A DNA stretch of 64,000 nt. Source: Siderastrea siderea. Taxonomy: Eukaryota; Cnidaria; Anthozoa; Scleractinia; Rhizangiidae. Shown piece after piece: positions 13,201 through 22,839 of this stretch (position 1 is the stretch's first letter; each line of letters begins with the position of its first letter). The notes beneath the pieces were generated by a model. That model worked only from the letters and a program-made list of their open reading frames with translations. It searched no databases and was not told the origin of the DNA. A program made the translations under genes and the position numbers. The DNA is taken from positions 13,567,953 to 13,631,952 of the forward strand of contig OZ034978.1 of assembly GCA_964030785.1 (NCBI GenBank). The letters run 5' to 3'.

Positions 13201-13291
13201 TTGCTACATTAGAAACGTCGTCGCTATCCTCGTCATCCGAACCGGAATCCAACAACTCGCTCCTCAAGCTGTACGGTACGTTTGAAGCCAT
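1245..13291 (-). CDS. TMEM134: TMEM134-like transmembrane protein, 7 exons, 3' end missing
   Basis: Minus-strand exons, all GT-AG with matching phases: 13040-13291 (ATG at 13291), 12630-12650 (tentative 7-codon microexon), 10440-10504, 10273-10335, 9276-9352, 2645-2689 and 1245-1298. Joined, they give 192 codons plus one base. The recognisable part is the two-membrane-segment core. Exon 5 encodes [14 protein letters not shown] followed by the first hydrophobic segment, which continues through exon 6. Exon 7 encodes the second ([18 protein letters not shown]). Spacing matches human TMEM134 (about 195 aa) without gaps. The family is a small two-pass membrane protein of poorly known function. 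The first 84 residues are acidic and basic, low complexity, and unlike the human N-terminus; they are linked only by phase and position. The gene is head to head with CUSTOS. Intron 5 (2690-9275) is bloated by mobile elements. The core is solid; exons 1-2 are less sure and the last exon is absent. Confidence 0.8.
1476..1996. repeat. Tc1/mariner-like MITE in TMEM134 intron 6
   Basis: Inverted ends CAGTCAAAGCT / AGCTTTGACTG are each flanked by TA, the target duplication typical of Tc1/mariner. The interior carries degenerate repeats of a motif like CTCTCGTAAGTGACCAGCTC in both orientations. There is no transposase frame, so it is non-autonomous. Confidence 0.65.
2904..3115. repeat. TTAA-flanked MITE, ~210 bp
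   Basis: The start TTAACCCTTTAAGCCCCAA and the end TTGGGGCTTAAAGGATTAA are inverted copies with one mismatch. TTAA at both outer edges fits a TTAA target duplication of Kolobok or piggyBac type. Non-coding, in TMEM134 intron 5. Confidence 0.7.
3907..4034. repeat. Small MITE, 128 bp
   Basis: GGCCCCAGTTATTCAAAAGG at the left pairs with the inverse of the right end CGAACAACTGAGGCC. The interior has mirrored TATCCACTGGATAA and TTATCCAATGGATA motifs, so the whole unit folds back on itself. Non-coding. Confidence 0.65.
4313..5370. repeat. Inverted ~110-bp GC-rich arms around ~820 bp
   Basis: The segment 4325-4435 (CTAAATGTCGCGGGTCACGG, then GGGTGTGGGTGCGGG runs) is repeated inverted at 5255-5345 (CCCACACCCGCACCC, then GACCCGCGACATTTAG). 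The arms contain G-rich and C-rich 6-bp repeats. The ~820-bp spacer shows no coding frame. This is an inverted-repeat element or foldback unit. Confidence 0.6.
5768..6387. repeat. TTAA-bounded MITE-like repeat, copy 2 (complete)
   Basis: It begins GGTGATCCCAT after TTAA (5764-5767) and ends ATGGAATCACC before ATAA (6388-6391). The ends are inverted copies with one mismatch. The right half matches 150-310. Short frames inside are chance. Confidence 0.6.
6925..6970 (-). ncRNA. Hammerhead-ribozyme-like motif in the PLE tail
   Basis: On the minus strand, TTGACT (6970-6965) is followed by the core CTGATGA (6964-6958). After a 19-base segment comes GAAACGTC (6938-6931), then AGTCAA (6930-6925). 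TTGACT and AGTCAA are perfectly complementary and would form stem I. Cleavage would fall after GTC. Stem II is weak: GAC/GTC after one unpaired T. Stem III is minimal. Penelope-like elements are known to carry minimal type I hammerheads that work best as dimers. Whether this copy is active is unknown. Confidence 0.6.
7212..8871 (-). pseudogene. Broken PLE reverse transcriptase / GIY-YIG polyprotein
   Basis: Three frame pieces remain. The 62-codon piece at 8871-8683 has the PADKGR motif. The 233-codon piece at 8445-7744 has [11 protein letters not shown] (about residue 33), GTAMGSPVS (about 94) and the catalytic YVDDTF (131-136), which define the reverse-transcriptase palm; both metal-binding aspartates are intact. 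The 111-codon piece at 7547-7212 has VYKIKC, a CxxC pair and YIGETGR, the GIY-YIG signature with its catalytic arginine. Stops and frame changes separate the pieces, notably at 8446-8682 and 7548-7743. The function would have been target-primed reverse transcription of its own RNA. Confidence 0.85.
11036..11225. repeat. MITE with GTTCCAGAAAA ends, ~190 bp
   Basis: The left end ATAGTTCCAGAAAA..CCATAC..CCCCATGGAAGG is mirrored by the right end CTTCCATAGGGGGAGTATG..TTTTCTGGAACTA. A related single end (GTATGGATATTTTCTGGAAC) occurs near 16885-16910 in CUSTOS intron 4. Poly-G interior; no coding potential. Confidence 0.6.
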
Positions 13292-13512
13292 GGCTATTAT
13301 TTTAAAATTCTGCGGAGCTAAACCATGTTTTGCAACGATAGATCTAATTGACCCAACTCAATAAACTACCTCCATGTTGTTTTTGATAGTAGCCTCTTTT
13401 TCATGCATACGCAATTCCGACCGAAGAAGACTAGGTCTACATAGCCTCCTTTTCAAGAAACGAAAAGTTAACCTCTTCGGGTAGACACAGGAGATTGTTG
13501 TTCAAATTCAAA
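13292..13512. promoter_or_regulatory. Shared head-to-head promoter, TMEM134 / CUSTOS
   Basis: Only 221 bp separate the two start codons, which face away from each other, so both 5' UTRs and core promoters must lie here or overlap the first exons. I see no clear TATA box at a typical position and cannot place initiation sites. Co-expression is an inference from the layout. Confidence 0.55.
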
Positions 13513-16500
13513 ATGGCTGCCTCGAGTGATAGTTCTGACGAAGACATGGAAAAATTTGCCGCTATTGCTGGTATCGTTGACTCTGGTAATATATTTCTTG
13601 GCTGTGTGAGGTTTTATAAAGGATAGACTATTTTTCTTTTTTTTTTTCTGAATGCGTGATTTCTTATTCTTTGTTGTTTGTAGAGGTTGTCAAGTTCAAT
13701 GGAAATTCCCAAGCAAGCTCTAAGTCTAAGCTTCACACTGCTTTAAAGCCAAGTTTGAGGTCAGTTGTGGTATCTTCAATAAAGAATGACTTAAATCACA
13801 TGTGTATCGCTGACCTTTTCAAGAGTGATCAAGGCTTTAATTGTCCTTACCCCCCGGGAGGTACTCCCATATATAACCTATATAGGTATGTGCCGCTGTG
13901 AAGGGTATGGTTTTCAAGCAGTTTAGTCTGGGATAGGGTACAGAAATCAGGGAGTCTTGGTCTAGGATAGGGTATCAATTACCGGGAAACTAATGGGTGG
14001 TGTGAAAATTTAATCCAGTTAATTAATGGGTTTGAAAAACTCGGAAATATAAAATATAAATGAAATCGCGACAATATTGTTGATCGAGAGATGGTTTTCC
14101 ATTAAAAGCACTGTGTGGTTATATTTCTGATGGATAGCTCGAAAATAGCTAGTCTGGGATAGGGTAGGGATTTTTGGCATCTAGTCTAGAATAGGGTTGC
14201 AAAAACGACATGAACGTGGTCTGGTATAGGTTAAGGGCTTCAGAGTCCCAGCAGCACACTCCCATCAAAATTTTTCCGAGTACCCCCCCCGGGCCTTACC
14301 CCCGGGGGGGGTACTTGGTTCAATTTTTGCTGGGTATGTGCCGCTGGCCCCTCCCAGCCCCTACCCCATTATAGTCTATTCTGTAGCCAAATAATAGACC
14401 CCATGTTAGTCACTTTTGGGCAAATATACCCCAAATCCCTACTTGCCGGAATTTACTTACCCCTGAAATCCCACAAATGTGTGACCCCATTCCAGTAACT
14501 CTATCAGTTCCTATTGAAAATGCAACCCCATTATAGTCAATCCAGTCGTGAAAATGCGACCCCATCCAGCGGCACATCCCCATTAGCCTATTACAAGGAA
14601 GTAGACCCCCCGGGCCTTACCCTCAATGCCTGCTCAGTGTCATGAGAGAAAATGCACCAAAAACTGTTCGGGGGGGGAGGGGGGGCTTGTACTCAGATCT
14701 CTTCGTCCACAAGAGATCTGGGTACAAGATTAGGACTCCCACAGAAAAGTGACAGGAGTCAGCTTGTTGTGTATTTTATTAGCCTATATGCAGCCATGCC
14801 CCCCCCCCCTGCTGAGGAGAAAATGGGAGGGAGGGTGTGGCTTCTTGTTGGCTAGTCTTTTATATGGGGAAGAAATTTGTGGTCTGCTGGCGCCACTGTT
14901 TTGTACGAATCCAAAATGACCACCACTGATTGGAATTATCCTGGTACCTGATAGCGTAGAAGCCATCAAAAATTTGACAGAAAAAGAAAATACTTGTCAG
15001 TAAGTGAGACTGTGAAACCTTTTAGGGGTTTGACCTTTTAAATTTCTGATGAGCGCCCCATCACTTTTGAAAAGGAGGGGGCAGGAGAGTTCAAAGTCAA
15101 AAAGGTACATCCAGAATGTTGAGTAGAGGTGCATGGGTGTAACTTCCCTAAATGAGCTGAGGAATTTGGGTAATGACAGGAAATATGGCACCAAACAAAT
15201 TAAAAGTCAATCACATGCATTTCTTTCCATATCTACCTCCTGAACAGGACATAGTCATCATATGAAATTCTTCCTTTAGGTCAAGTCATTTCCTGATAGA
15301 AAGTTTTGTTAGTAGAAAAATGCACTTTTTATCATGGGCTCACCTGAAAGCTAAGCCTATGGTGTTGTTTATCCCCAAAATTGCTCACTAACAAGAGCTT
15401 GATAGCCTGGTGTGTGGAAGAAACAGGAACCATCTAACATTTTCACAGCCTGGGCTCCTAACTTCTAAGCTTTCGGCTAGCTCTTATGAATTTTTCTTAG
15501 ACAACAGCATTGTACCTCCTGTACTAGGGTGCAACAAACTAATTTATGTATTTGCTTTTTTTCCTTTGTTTGTTGGCTTATTTTTTTGCTGAAGACATTG
15601 GCGGGAGGATGAGGATGCTGCTTGCTCAACATCAGCGTTAATAACACCTGAGTTTAGACACCATGTAGCAAAAAAGCTTGCAAAATTTCTTGACAGCAAT
15701 TATGTCTGGTAAGCAGCATAATTTTATTGTAAACTTGGTTGTTATTAAAATCACATGATCACTGAGAATAGTTAAGAAATAAATATGCACCAGTTGCCAC
15801 TTGGAAGTACTTATTAAGGGTCTAAAATGTGCTTTTTCAATCTTCTTTCCTTCTGCTGGTACCATGTGGAGGTGAAAGTGTATGGGCCACACCCTCAAAA
15901 TGAGATTCTGGTACTTTTTACTGTGGTTCCTGTTAAAGATCGCTGACAAGACCCTGCACCACCACTCTTACATGGAAGTCCAGCAAGGGATTTTTGTTTC
16001 TGTTGTCACTTCCAAACATCAACTTCAGTACTTTTCAGCATCTCCCCAACTAAACAGATCTCATCTCATTTTCCTTCAGTACTCTGCACCCACCTTGATT
16101 TTAATTTAACTCCATCCTATATCTTGTCAAACCTCAAACCTGTGTTGGACCAAAGCCTTTTCATTGAGTTTGAAATGCTTCCAAGAGAGTTGTCACCAGC
16201 AGTAAGGTACATGTACTCCTTGATGATGAGTAGCACTGGCATACTACATCATGTGCATTGCTTTATGTTTTAACAAATCTTTTCAATGTCAGCACTCAAG
16301 AGGTTCAACGTGTACAGAACGGTCATCACAACTGTCCACATGATCAAACTACAGGGATCAAGCTACTGTTATCTTCCGGCCAAAGATTACTAGAAGAATC
16401 TGGATCTGATACAAAGGAAATGCCCAGTTATACAGCCAGAAGAAAAAAAGAGAAAAAGTATTCTAGCAGCAGTGAAAGGTATAATTGCATTAGTGATGAA

Positions 16501-18473
16501 AGCATGGTGCACTAACCATTATTTGCCCTCAGTTTATTATTATTTTTTTGTTTTCTGTGCCCACCAGCTCGCATTATCAGTGAGTCCCATGGGTGCTTGT
16601 CGTACCTTTTGGGGATAAAATGTGTGGTTTGGTTACAGCCTCTAAAAGACCAACATTAGAGTAAGTTATCCTGGTATGCCTAAGGGCAAAGCCAGAAAAA
16701 AAAGGGGTTAAAATGTCCATACCCCCAACAGATGTTTTTTGTTTTGTGTGTATTTTTTTTTGGTTTGACCCCCTCCCCCTCCACCCCTCAGGAAATTCCA
16801 GTTTAGCTTCCTATTTTCTTTAAAAAATTTGGCTTCTGAGGCCTGGGTCTACCCTGGGAACTTCCAGTGACCATGCACGGAGTGGGTATGGATATTTTCT
16901 GGAACCACACATTGACCGGAAAAGTATGGTAACTACTTGTCAGAGTTGGTACCACTCAAGTGTAAAATTGAATGAGCCACGCCCACAAATCCTGGTACCT
17001 TTTAGGGACTCCTTTCAACATTTCAGATGAGCACCACTGTCACTTTTGTATCAGGCTTCCCCAGTGGGGATGGTGGTGGGTGGAGTTGTTGTTAGTATTA
17101 TGACATTCCATGCATATGGACCAATTTCTCATGCCCAGTTCTTGAATTTAAGTTCATCAAATGTTGATATCTTCAGGACATCTTCGTATGTCTTGGAAAT
17201 GTTTAGCCTGTTCGAAAATTGTTCATCATCTTCCTCCCACTCCGTGGATAATACTCGTGCATTTAACTCTGAAAAGAAATGTTTTACATTTTGAGGAGGA
17301 ATACAAACAAAGTTGAAGTGCTCCTTTGTTTGTTTGTTTGTTTGTTTAGTGGTACAGATGAAGAAGAACTGAATCGTTTAGCAGAAGCAGCTGTGTCTGG
17401 CTACTCAATCATACAAAAAGGTACACACATCGTAGCTCACGTACACTCTCACTGAATAGCATAACCTTTGAACAGTTTCTCCAGTCTAGGGTGTAAGGAA
17501 AGAGGGGCCCCCTTTTATCAGTTTCCCCTGGGATAGCCTCACTCTCAACCTTTTCTTTTCAGCCTACAAGTCACTAGCCTGCGCACAGACGTCTCTTAAG
17601 AAAATAGGAGACGTCCGCGCGCCGGATAACACGTCACCCACTGTCTAGGGTGCCAGTTCATAAGCTGCAGTATAGATGGTGTTACAATCAGTGACACAAG
17701 TCATTGGAACACCCTCCCCTCCCACCCCTATAAAATGTTGCATAGTGTTATGAGCCCTAGTCTTTTTCCGTTTGGTTGCAATTTTTTTACATTACCTAGT
17801 GGGAAAGGGACATACACCTGACGTATCGACGGCGTTCCAACAAAGTGACATTGATTGTAGCTTGGGGAGAGGAGGGAAGCTGTGTGGGAATTAGGCTAAG
17901 ATGGTGCACGACCTGATATTTGCATAGTTCCAACAATTGATTGACTAATAATGACCGAACCTTGTAAACCTGCAAGGCTTTAAAACGGAGACGTTGCAGT
18001 TTATGCTGCATGGGAGAATCACAACCATACACGACCTTTTTGTTTTACGTTCATACGATATGGCTGGTTAACTTAAATATAACGGGATGGTTTCTACCGG
18101 TCAGGTGCTCCAAAACAATCCAAAAGCGTATTGTGGTTTGCGCTAGGGTAAATCCAAAGCTCTGGCAAAAACGTTTAACGAAGAGGCGTTTTCGGACTTG
18201 ATAACCACGTTGTAACCGTTGCGTTCTCTTGGCTATGGTTCAATATGCTTGAGCGAAACTACCCAGAATTCCTTATCATTGTTTGTTTCTTTACCCATAG
18301 CCCCAAACGGAAACAGGGAAGAAGTTGAGGATGAAAGCAACGAAATGAGCAGCCTGAAAAGAAAGAAAGAGAAGAAACTAAAGAAAGAAAAGAAAAAGAA
18401 AGAAAAACTGGACGAGGAGGTCCAAAAGAAAAGTAAGCACAAGAAACACAAGAAGGAGAAGCACAAGACCTGA
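13513..18473 (+). CDS. CUSTOS: CUSTOS homologue (human C12orf43), 6 exons, complete
   Basis: Exons: 13513-13585, 13684-13759, 15595-15708, 16293-16478, 17350-17420 and 18301-18473, all GT-AG, joining to exactly 231 codons (230 aa; human about 262). Family blocks in order: an acidic Ser/Asp N-terminus; KPSLRHW across the exon 2/3 junction; TPEFRHHVAKKLAKFLDS in exon 3 (the most conserved block); KLLLSSG and a Ser-rich basic stretch in exon 4; SGTDEEELNRLAEAAVSG across exons 4/5; and a Lys/Glu-rich tail in exon 6 that looks like a nuclear or nucleolar localisation signal. In frogs CUSTOS was described as a nuclear-envelope-associated modulator of Wnt/beta-catenin signalling in early development; that role is not shown for this protein. 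The start is the first ATG after the shared promoter. Intron 2 holds two MITEs. Confidence 0.93.
13851..14291. repeat. hAT-like MITE 1 in CUSTOS intron 2
   Basis: It starts CCCCCGGGAGGTACTCCCAT and ends GAGTACCCCCCCCGG (inverted). It is flanked by GTCCTTAC (13843-13850) and GGCCTTAC (14292-14299), an 8-bp target repeat with one mismatch, as expected for hAT. The interior repeats GTCTGGGATAGGGTA. Same family as 47542-48098. Confidence 0.8.
14300..14612. repeat. hAT-like MITE 2, directly abutting MITE 1
   Basis: It starts CCCCGGGGGGGGTACTTGG and ends GTAGACCCCCCG. It is flanked by identical 8-bp repeats GGCCTTAC at 14292-14299 and 14613-14620. The interior has repeated ACCCCATTATAGTC and ACCCCAT motifs. 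It shares its left target copy with MITE 1, so the second insertion hit the duplicated target of the first. Confidence 0.75.
14686..14728. repeat. 18-bp hairpin in CUSTOS intron 2
   Basis: CTTGTACTCAGATCTCTT (14686-14703) and AAGAGATCTGGGTACAAG (14711-14728) pair over 18 positions with one G/T-type mismatch around a 7-base loop. It follows a poly-G tract. It is probably the remnant of a foldback element. Confidence 0.55.
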
Positions 18474-18944
18474 TGTTTTGGAAAGTGATAATTACGCTGG
18501 TCTCTGGACGCAGACGTGAAGCGTTGTGTTAAATAAGTGTCTCGTCTTTTGCGTTCGTTACCCCGGCGAAGAAACGCGGACCTCAATTCCAACATCGCCC
18601 AACTAAAAGACGATCTGGTGTCGGAAACAGCCGAAGATATCTCGAAGATATTCCAAAAGCGCCTACTGAGAGGTGAGCCGCCGTCGGGGACAGCACAGGA
18701 CATCCGGTGATACTCGAGTGATAGTGTAAGCACGTGACTTTAACGAGACCTGCCATCGGATATTACCGAGGATTACCCATTGGTGGTTGATAAACTAGTG
18801 AGTACCCTTCCTGTCTGAAATTCAAAAGCAACTAACAGAAAGCATGTTCTCCCTTGAACAAAAACTTTGTTGCAAGTGGCAACTGAACGGCGCGTTGAAC
18901 TTAGATCACAACCATGCGGAAAGCTGCTTTTTGCCATGACTTGG

Positions 18945-19157
18945 TTAACCCTTTCACTCCTAAAGTGGCCAAAGCAAAAATTCAACAAGCATTGCAAATT
19001 TCGTTTCGCAAAATCCTAAGAAATAAATAGTCCTATGCAAAAGTTCTGCCAAAGAGGTTTCATTTGAATGGTAATACGATAGGATTTTGTCAACAGATTA
19101 AAAATTTAGAGTGACAAATCATCTCACCATAACTTGGTCTAGGAGTGACGTAGTTAA
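18945..19157. repeat. TTAA-flanked MITE downstream of CUSTOS
   Basis: TTAACCCTTTCACTCCTA at the left is mirrored by TAGGAGTGACGTAGTTAA at the right, with TTAA at both outer edges (18945-18948 and 19154-19157). Similar in style to 2904-3115 but a different family. Non-coding. Confidence 0.65.
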
Positions 19158-19507
19158 GACCCTTGTAACAATAGTTACGCGTAGAAAATAGGTTAGGAAG
19201 TCCATGATATGGAAACAATTTTATAACACAGTTACGTAAAAGATACTGATTTATTCCTCATTTATATTATACTTACTCTTACTCAATCCCAACACATTGT
19301 CTTTGCAAAATCCTCGATGTTGTATTTTAAAATAAAATACTTAAATATAAAATGAGAACTAAAACGGACTTCTCCACACTTTCGAAAGTAATAACCTGCA
19401 TAAAAGTGGAAATCACTAAGTTTGTAAAATAAAAGAAAAAAAGAGAAAAACCTCTTGCAACTTTTGTTATGTATTTGTTTTCTTTTTTGAGCCTATCCAT
19501 TCATAAT

Positions 19508-20259
19508 TTACCGTAGAATTCCGAAAGTAACGGCTCCCCGAAAGTAACGTTTTTTTTGCTTTTCTATCAAATCCCGAAAGTAACGACCCCTCGAAAGTAG
19601 CGGTCCCGTCCAAAAAGTGACAATTCAAACAAAAAGATCTTCCGTATTTAATGTGACGTTTCTTCAACTAGTGCTGTAGATTCTCAGCAGTGAATTGAAC
19701 AATGTTTTCAGGAGTGAACTAAAAAATATTTTCAGCGAATACTACGAACAATCATCTATTTTGGTACTTGTACTTTCACAAACATTGCATAAAATCTCCT
19801 GATAACTAGAACGCGTAAAAAAACTTTTGTCTCCACTACAATTCTGTCCCTATTTAAATCAAACTATAATTAAACCTGGAAATGACAGTACTTTATGTAT
19901 AAATGTAACTGGAACGCGAAAAAATTTGCCTTATGTTTCCTTGTTCTCCTTGAAAATGACCAAAAGCTTCTAGCTATTGATGGGTAGCCAACGGTGTCTA
20001 CGTAATGAAAACTCGTTTTATTCATTCAGTTTAGTTATTTCCTTTATTCACTGTTGCCATGAAACCATATTTGTTCTACATAAACTAGAGATGTAACTTG
20101 AATGACCTTTTCATCTCCTGTTAAGCTTCCTCTTTGTGAAAAAACGACCGCTGAATTACGGTACAAACGTTTTTCAACCATCCCAAAGTAACGGCTACCC
20201 GAAAGTAACAGCCCCTTTGGCTTGCAAAATCCGAAAGTAACAGGGGGGTTACGGTACTT
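19508..20259. repeat. Element with CGAAAGTAACGG subrepeats at both ends, ~750 bp
   Basis: TACCGTAG at the left and TTACGGTA at the right form short inverted ends. Inside each end, CGAAAGTAACGG-type motifs recur (four at 19520-19600, three at 20185-20240) in the same orientation. The spacer is non-coding. It is an unclassified non-autonomous element. Confidence 0.5.
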
Positions 20260-20950
20260 GGCTAACGCTTATTTTCCTGTTTGTTCTTGCTTCGATTTCT
20301 GATTACGGATGGGATATGTTTTTTGATGTCCGTTTTTTAAGCTATATTTTAAAAAGCATAGCATGCCATTAGGGAGTCATTATGGACGTGATATCGTCAG
20401 AATACGTCAACTGAGGCTGAGGGAAACATTCTACTTCCGGTTGTCGTCCGTTGACCACAAATATCTGTGGTTAAGTTCCCGGATAAGGAAAAACCACTTA
20501 AAACATAGGGCCACTCTCAAAAAGAAAGGAAAGCGATAATCGAATCGCGCAACGTTCTTCGGCAACAGTTTTGCATTATTCTGGTTCCGGTTTTCAAAAG
20601 CCGGTAACGCTATTCCAGTATTAACTGCTAAGAAAGGTATTTTATTTCTTGATTGAAAGTGCTCTTCGCGACAAAAACCAGACAAGACAATTCAAAAATG
20701 AAGGACAGGATTCTAGTGTAATCGTTCTATGAGCAACCGGACCTGAAATGATGACAATTTAATTGACAGGGTCTGATGGGATAATAAGAAGGGGAAACTC
20801 TTCATGTGCGAAACCGGATTTGCCGAAAACGGCATTTGTTCGGCCAGGACTGATGTCTGAGATTCGCAGTGCTCGGGAATGGTCGGATAACTTGTGAATT
20901 GCCTCACTCCTCATTGATTGGATAATAAGAAGTGGCACTCGTCGAGTACA

Positions 20951-21060
20951 TGTAATGTAATGTAATGTAATGTAATGTAATGTAATGTAATGTAATGTAA
21001 TGTAATGTAATGCAATGTAATGTAATGTGATGCAATGTTATGTAATATTATGTAATGTAA
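20951..21060 (+). repeat. TGTAA microsatellite
   Basis: About twenty copies of the 5-bp unit TGTAA, perfect at the left and increasingly interrupted (TGCAA, TGTTA, TGTGA) to the right. Confidence 0.95.
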
Positions 21061-21103
21061 CACACATTACAAACTCATATCAGAAACTCATAACTTCTCC
21101 TTA

Positions 21104-21240
21104 CACAGGGTCCAGAGGAGTCACATTTGTACGCAAGAATTGTCCTTCATACATAACCTCGTCATTTTGAGCATCTGTCAGTTGTCTTTCGCAAGGAAAA
21201 CTAAACATTCTGCTCGAACTTCGTTCCTCTGGACCCTGTG
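21104..21240. repeat. 137-bp MITE with perfect 15-bp ends
   Basis: CACAGGGTCCAGAGG (21104-21118) and CCTCTGGACCCTGTG (21226-21240) are perfect inverted repeats. CTCCTTA flanks both sides (21097-21103 and 21241-21247), a 7-bp target duplication. hAT-like by its CAGGG end. Confidence 0.85.
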
Positions 21241-21642
21241 CTCCTTATGAGTTTCCGCTCATATACAATGATGAGTTTGTCGACAACGCCAGTTGTTTCC
21301 CGACTGAGAGTCGGAGTCGAAGAGCTCAGGAATGTAAGCGCTTTTTTACGACTGGATGTTAACAGTAGGGAACTCTTCGAGTGCTTGTACGAGTTCTACC
21401 GCAAACGGCACATTAGTTGGAGCCGTGCCGGAGAGCTCGAGGATGCATATTTTCTCGCTTTTTTATGACTGGTTGGCAATCAGGAACTCTTTAAGTGCTC
21501 TCACAAAGATTTGCCGAGATCCACTTTTTCGCTAGCTCTCCACTGTATACAACAGGCTGCGCGAGCGACGTTCTGTCTTCTCAATTTTCTTGCTAGGTTC
21601 CTATTTCAAGAACCCTTTTACTATACGGAAAGTGTGCCACGA

Positions 21643-22839
21643 TCAAAGAAATGTAGATATGAACTGAGTTTCCTTTGGTACTTCCTCCAGGAGTTCAAAA
21701 CTACCTCCCTCGTTAGCAATCCCCAGTTCGACTGTCGGCGGATTATTCGCAGAAGTCACACCAGCTGGGGAGGTGGGTTCACTGGTGTCTCCACTGCTCT
21801 GGTTCTGCACATAAAACGACCACCCGCCTAACAGCTTACGGCGCCTCGAGAAAATCCCGCTCGTTGATCTCTTCTTGCAAGAGACTTGTCTTGGATTTAC
21901 ATAAGCCATCGTGCAGCCAAGACCTAGCTCAACAAGTCGAAAAGACGACTCGAAAATTAGCCAGGGCCAGGGTTTGGGTATAACTGCTCCATCTTTAGAG
22001 AACATGTTGCGCACGACAAAAATTGAATAAAGTTGTAGCACAACGCTGGCAAATCCCAAAAATACTGTTGTGTAAGTTATCTTGACAAGCTTAGCCACAT
22101 TAGGAGCTGGCATGTGCGCATACACCGTATTTAGGTCTCCAAACCGACGCACCGAGGAGTGAGATTCCTGTACTGACTTCAGAATTATCCTTCCACTGTA
22201 AATAAAACTCCCAGATAATATTAGGCTTAAAACCATGAAAAACGTATCGCAAATGATTACAAACGTTCTCCAGTCCGCATAGAGCGATATCATGACCTCG
22301 GTGACCAAAGCCAATGAAAAATGAAACGCCACTACGCAAGCCACAAACTTGACGCTCTGCAGTTTTTCAGGGTAGAGTTTGAGTTTGGACAACTGAAGAA
22401 ACGCAAGGTGCACTAGGAAAAACGACGCGGTAATGCACGGCAGGGCAATACCGAATAATGTCCTGGTCAATGCCACCGGGCAATCAGTCGGCAAGAAACA
22501 CTGTTCGGATTCGTATGGGTTGATGAAAAGAAACAAAGCTCGTGTACAGCCGAACGTAAAAAGCAAAGAACTTATCGTCATTGCCAGCAGAGATTTACGT
22601 CTGTACTTTCTTCCCGCCAAATCAATTAGCGACCACAATGCATAGAGCGCAAGCAGTGCAAACATGGAACCGAGTCCCGCCCAGTGTAGGTCCCAGGTCC
22701 ATTGCCAGGTTTCTTTAGCTTGGTCCCAGTGTGGAAGGGGCTCAAAAGCTACTTCAAGGGTGGGCTCCACATACGGAGGTAAATTCGGATATCCTTCAGC
22801 TGCACTTTCAGGTTCACTAAATGGAGTAGAGTTTGCCAT
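21643..22839 (-). CDS. PRRT3/PRRT4-like seven-membrane-segment protein
   Basis: An uninterrupted 398-codon frame. The upstream continuation to 22905 starts at TTG, so I chose the ATG at 22839 (context AAAATGG). A 3' splice site (CTCTCACACAG at about 22850) just before it suggests a 5' UTR intron or an upstream exon. The N-terminal ~50 residues are Pro-rich; a WQWTWDLHWAGLGSMFALL block opens the first of about seven hydrophobic segments. Characteristic features of the C-terminal domain of proline-rich transmembrane proteins 3 and 4 are visible: the Trp-rich lead-in, a TRALFLFINPYES block after segment 2, and ALPCITASFFLVHLAFLQLSKLKL in segment 3. The cytosolic tail is short and Ser/Thr-rich. 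Vertebrate family members are longer, with large Pro-rich ectodomains; here that part is nearly absent. Function is unknown for the family. It is not a rhodopsin-class receptor by any motif I can see. Confidence 0.8.
   Translation of the reverse strand: MANSTPFSEPESAAEGYPNLPPYVEPTLEVAFEPLPHWDQAKETWQWTWDLHWAGLGSMFALLALYALWSLIDLAGRKYRRKSLLAMTISSLLFTFGCTRALFLFINPYESEQCFLPTDCPVALTRTLFGIALPCITASFFLVHLAFLQLSKLKLYPEKLQSVKFVACVVAFHFSLALVTEVMISLYADWRTFVIICDTFFMVLSLILSGSFIYSGRIILKSVQESHSSVRRFGDLNTVYAHMPAPNVAKLVKITYTTVFLGFASVVLQLYSIFVVRNMFSKDGAVIPKPWPWLIFESSFRLVELGLGCTMAYVNPRQVSCKKRSTSGIFSRRRKLLGGWSFYVQNQSSGDTSEPTSPAGVTSANNPPTVELGIANEGGSFELLEEVPKETQFISTFL

Larger units (their letters stand above)
18474..21642. 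other. CUSTOS-PRRT intergenic region
   Basis: No gene is supported here. It holds the TTAA MITE at 18945, a GAAAGTAACGG element at 19508, the TGTAA microsatellite at 20951 and a small MITE at 21104. CUSTOS and the PRRT-like gene converge on it. I could not pick a convincing AATAAA for either gene. Confidence 0.5.

Noticed and set aside
15882..16109. 75-codon plus-strand frame between CUSTOS exons
   Set aside because: CUSTOS exon 3 joins exon 4 at 16293 in correct phase, with family blocks on both sides; this frame is intron.
18233..18733. 166-codon minus-strand frame
   Set aside because: Antisense of the Lys/Glu-rich CUSTOS last exon; the Phe/Ser runs are the complement of Lys codons.
20951..21060. 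Regular short repeats as a CRISPR array
   Set aside because: Pure 5-bp microsatellite without spacers; eukaryotic sequence.
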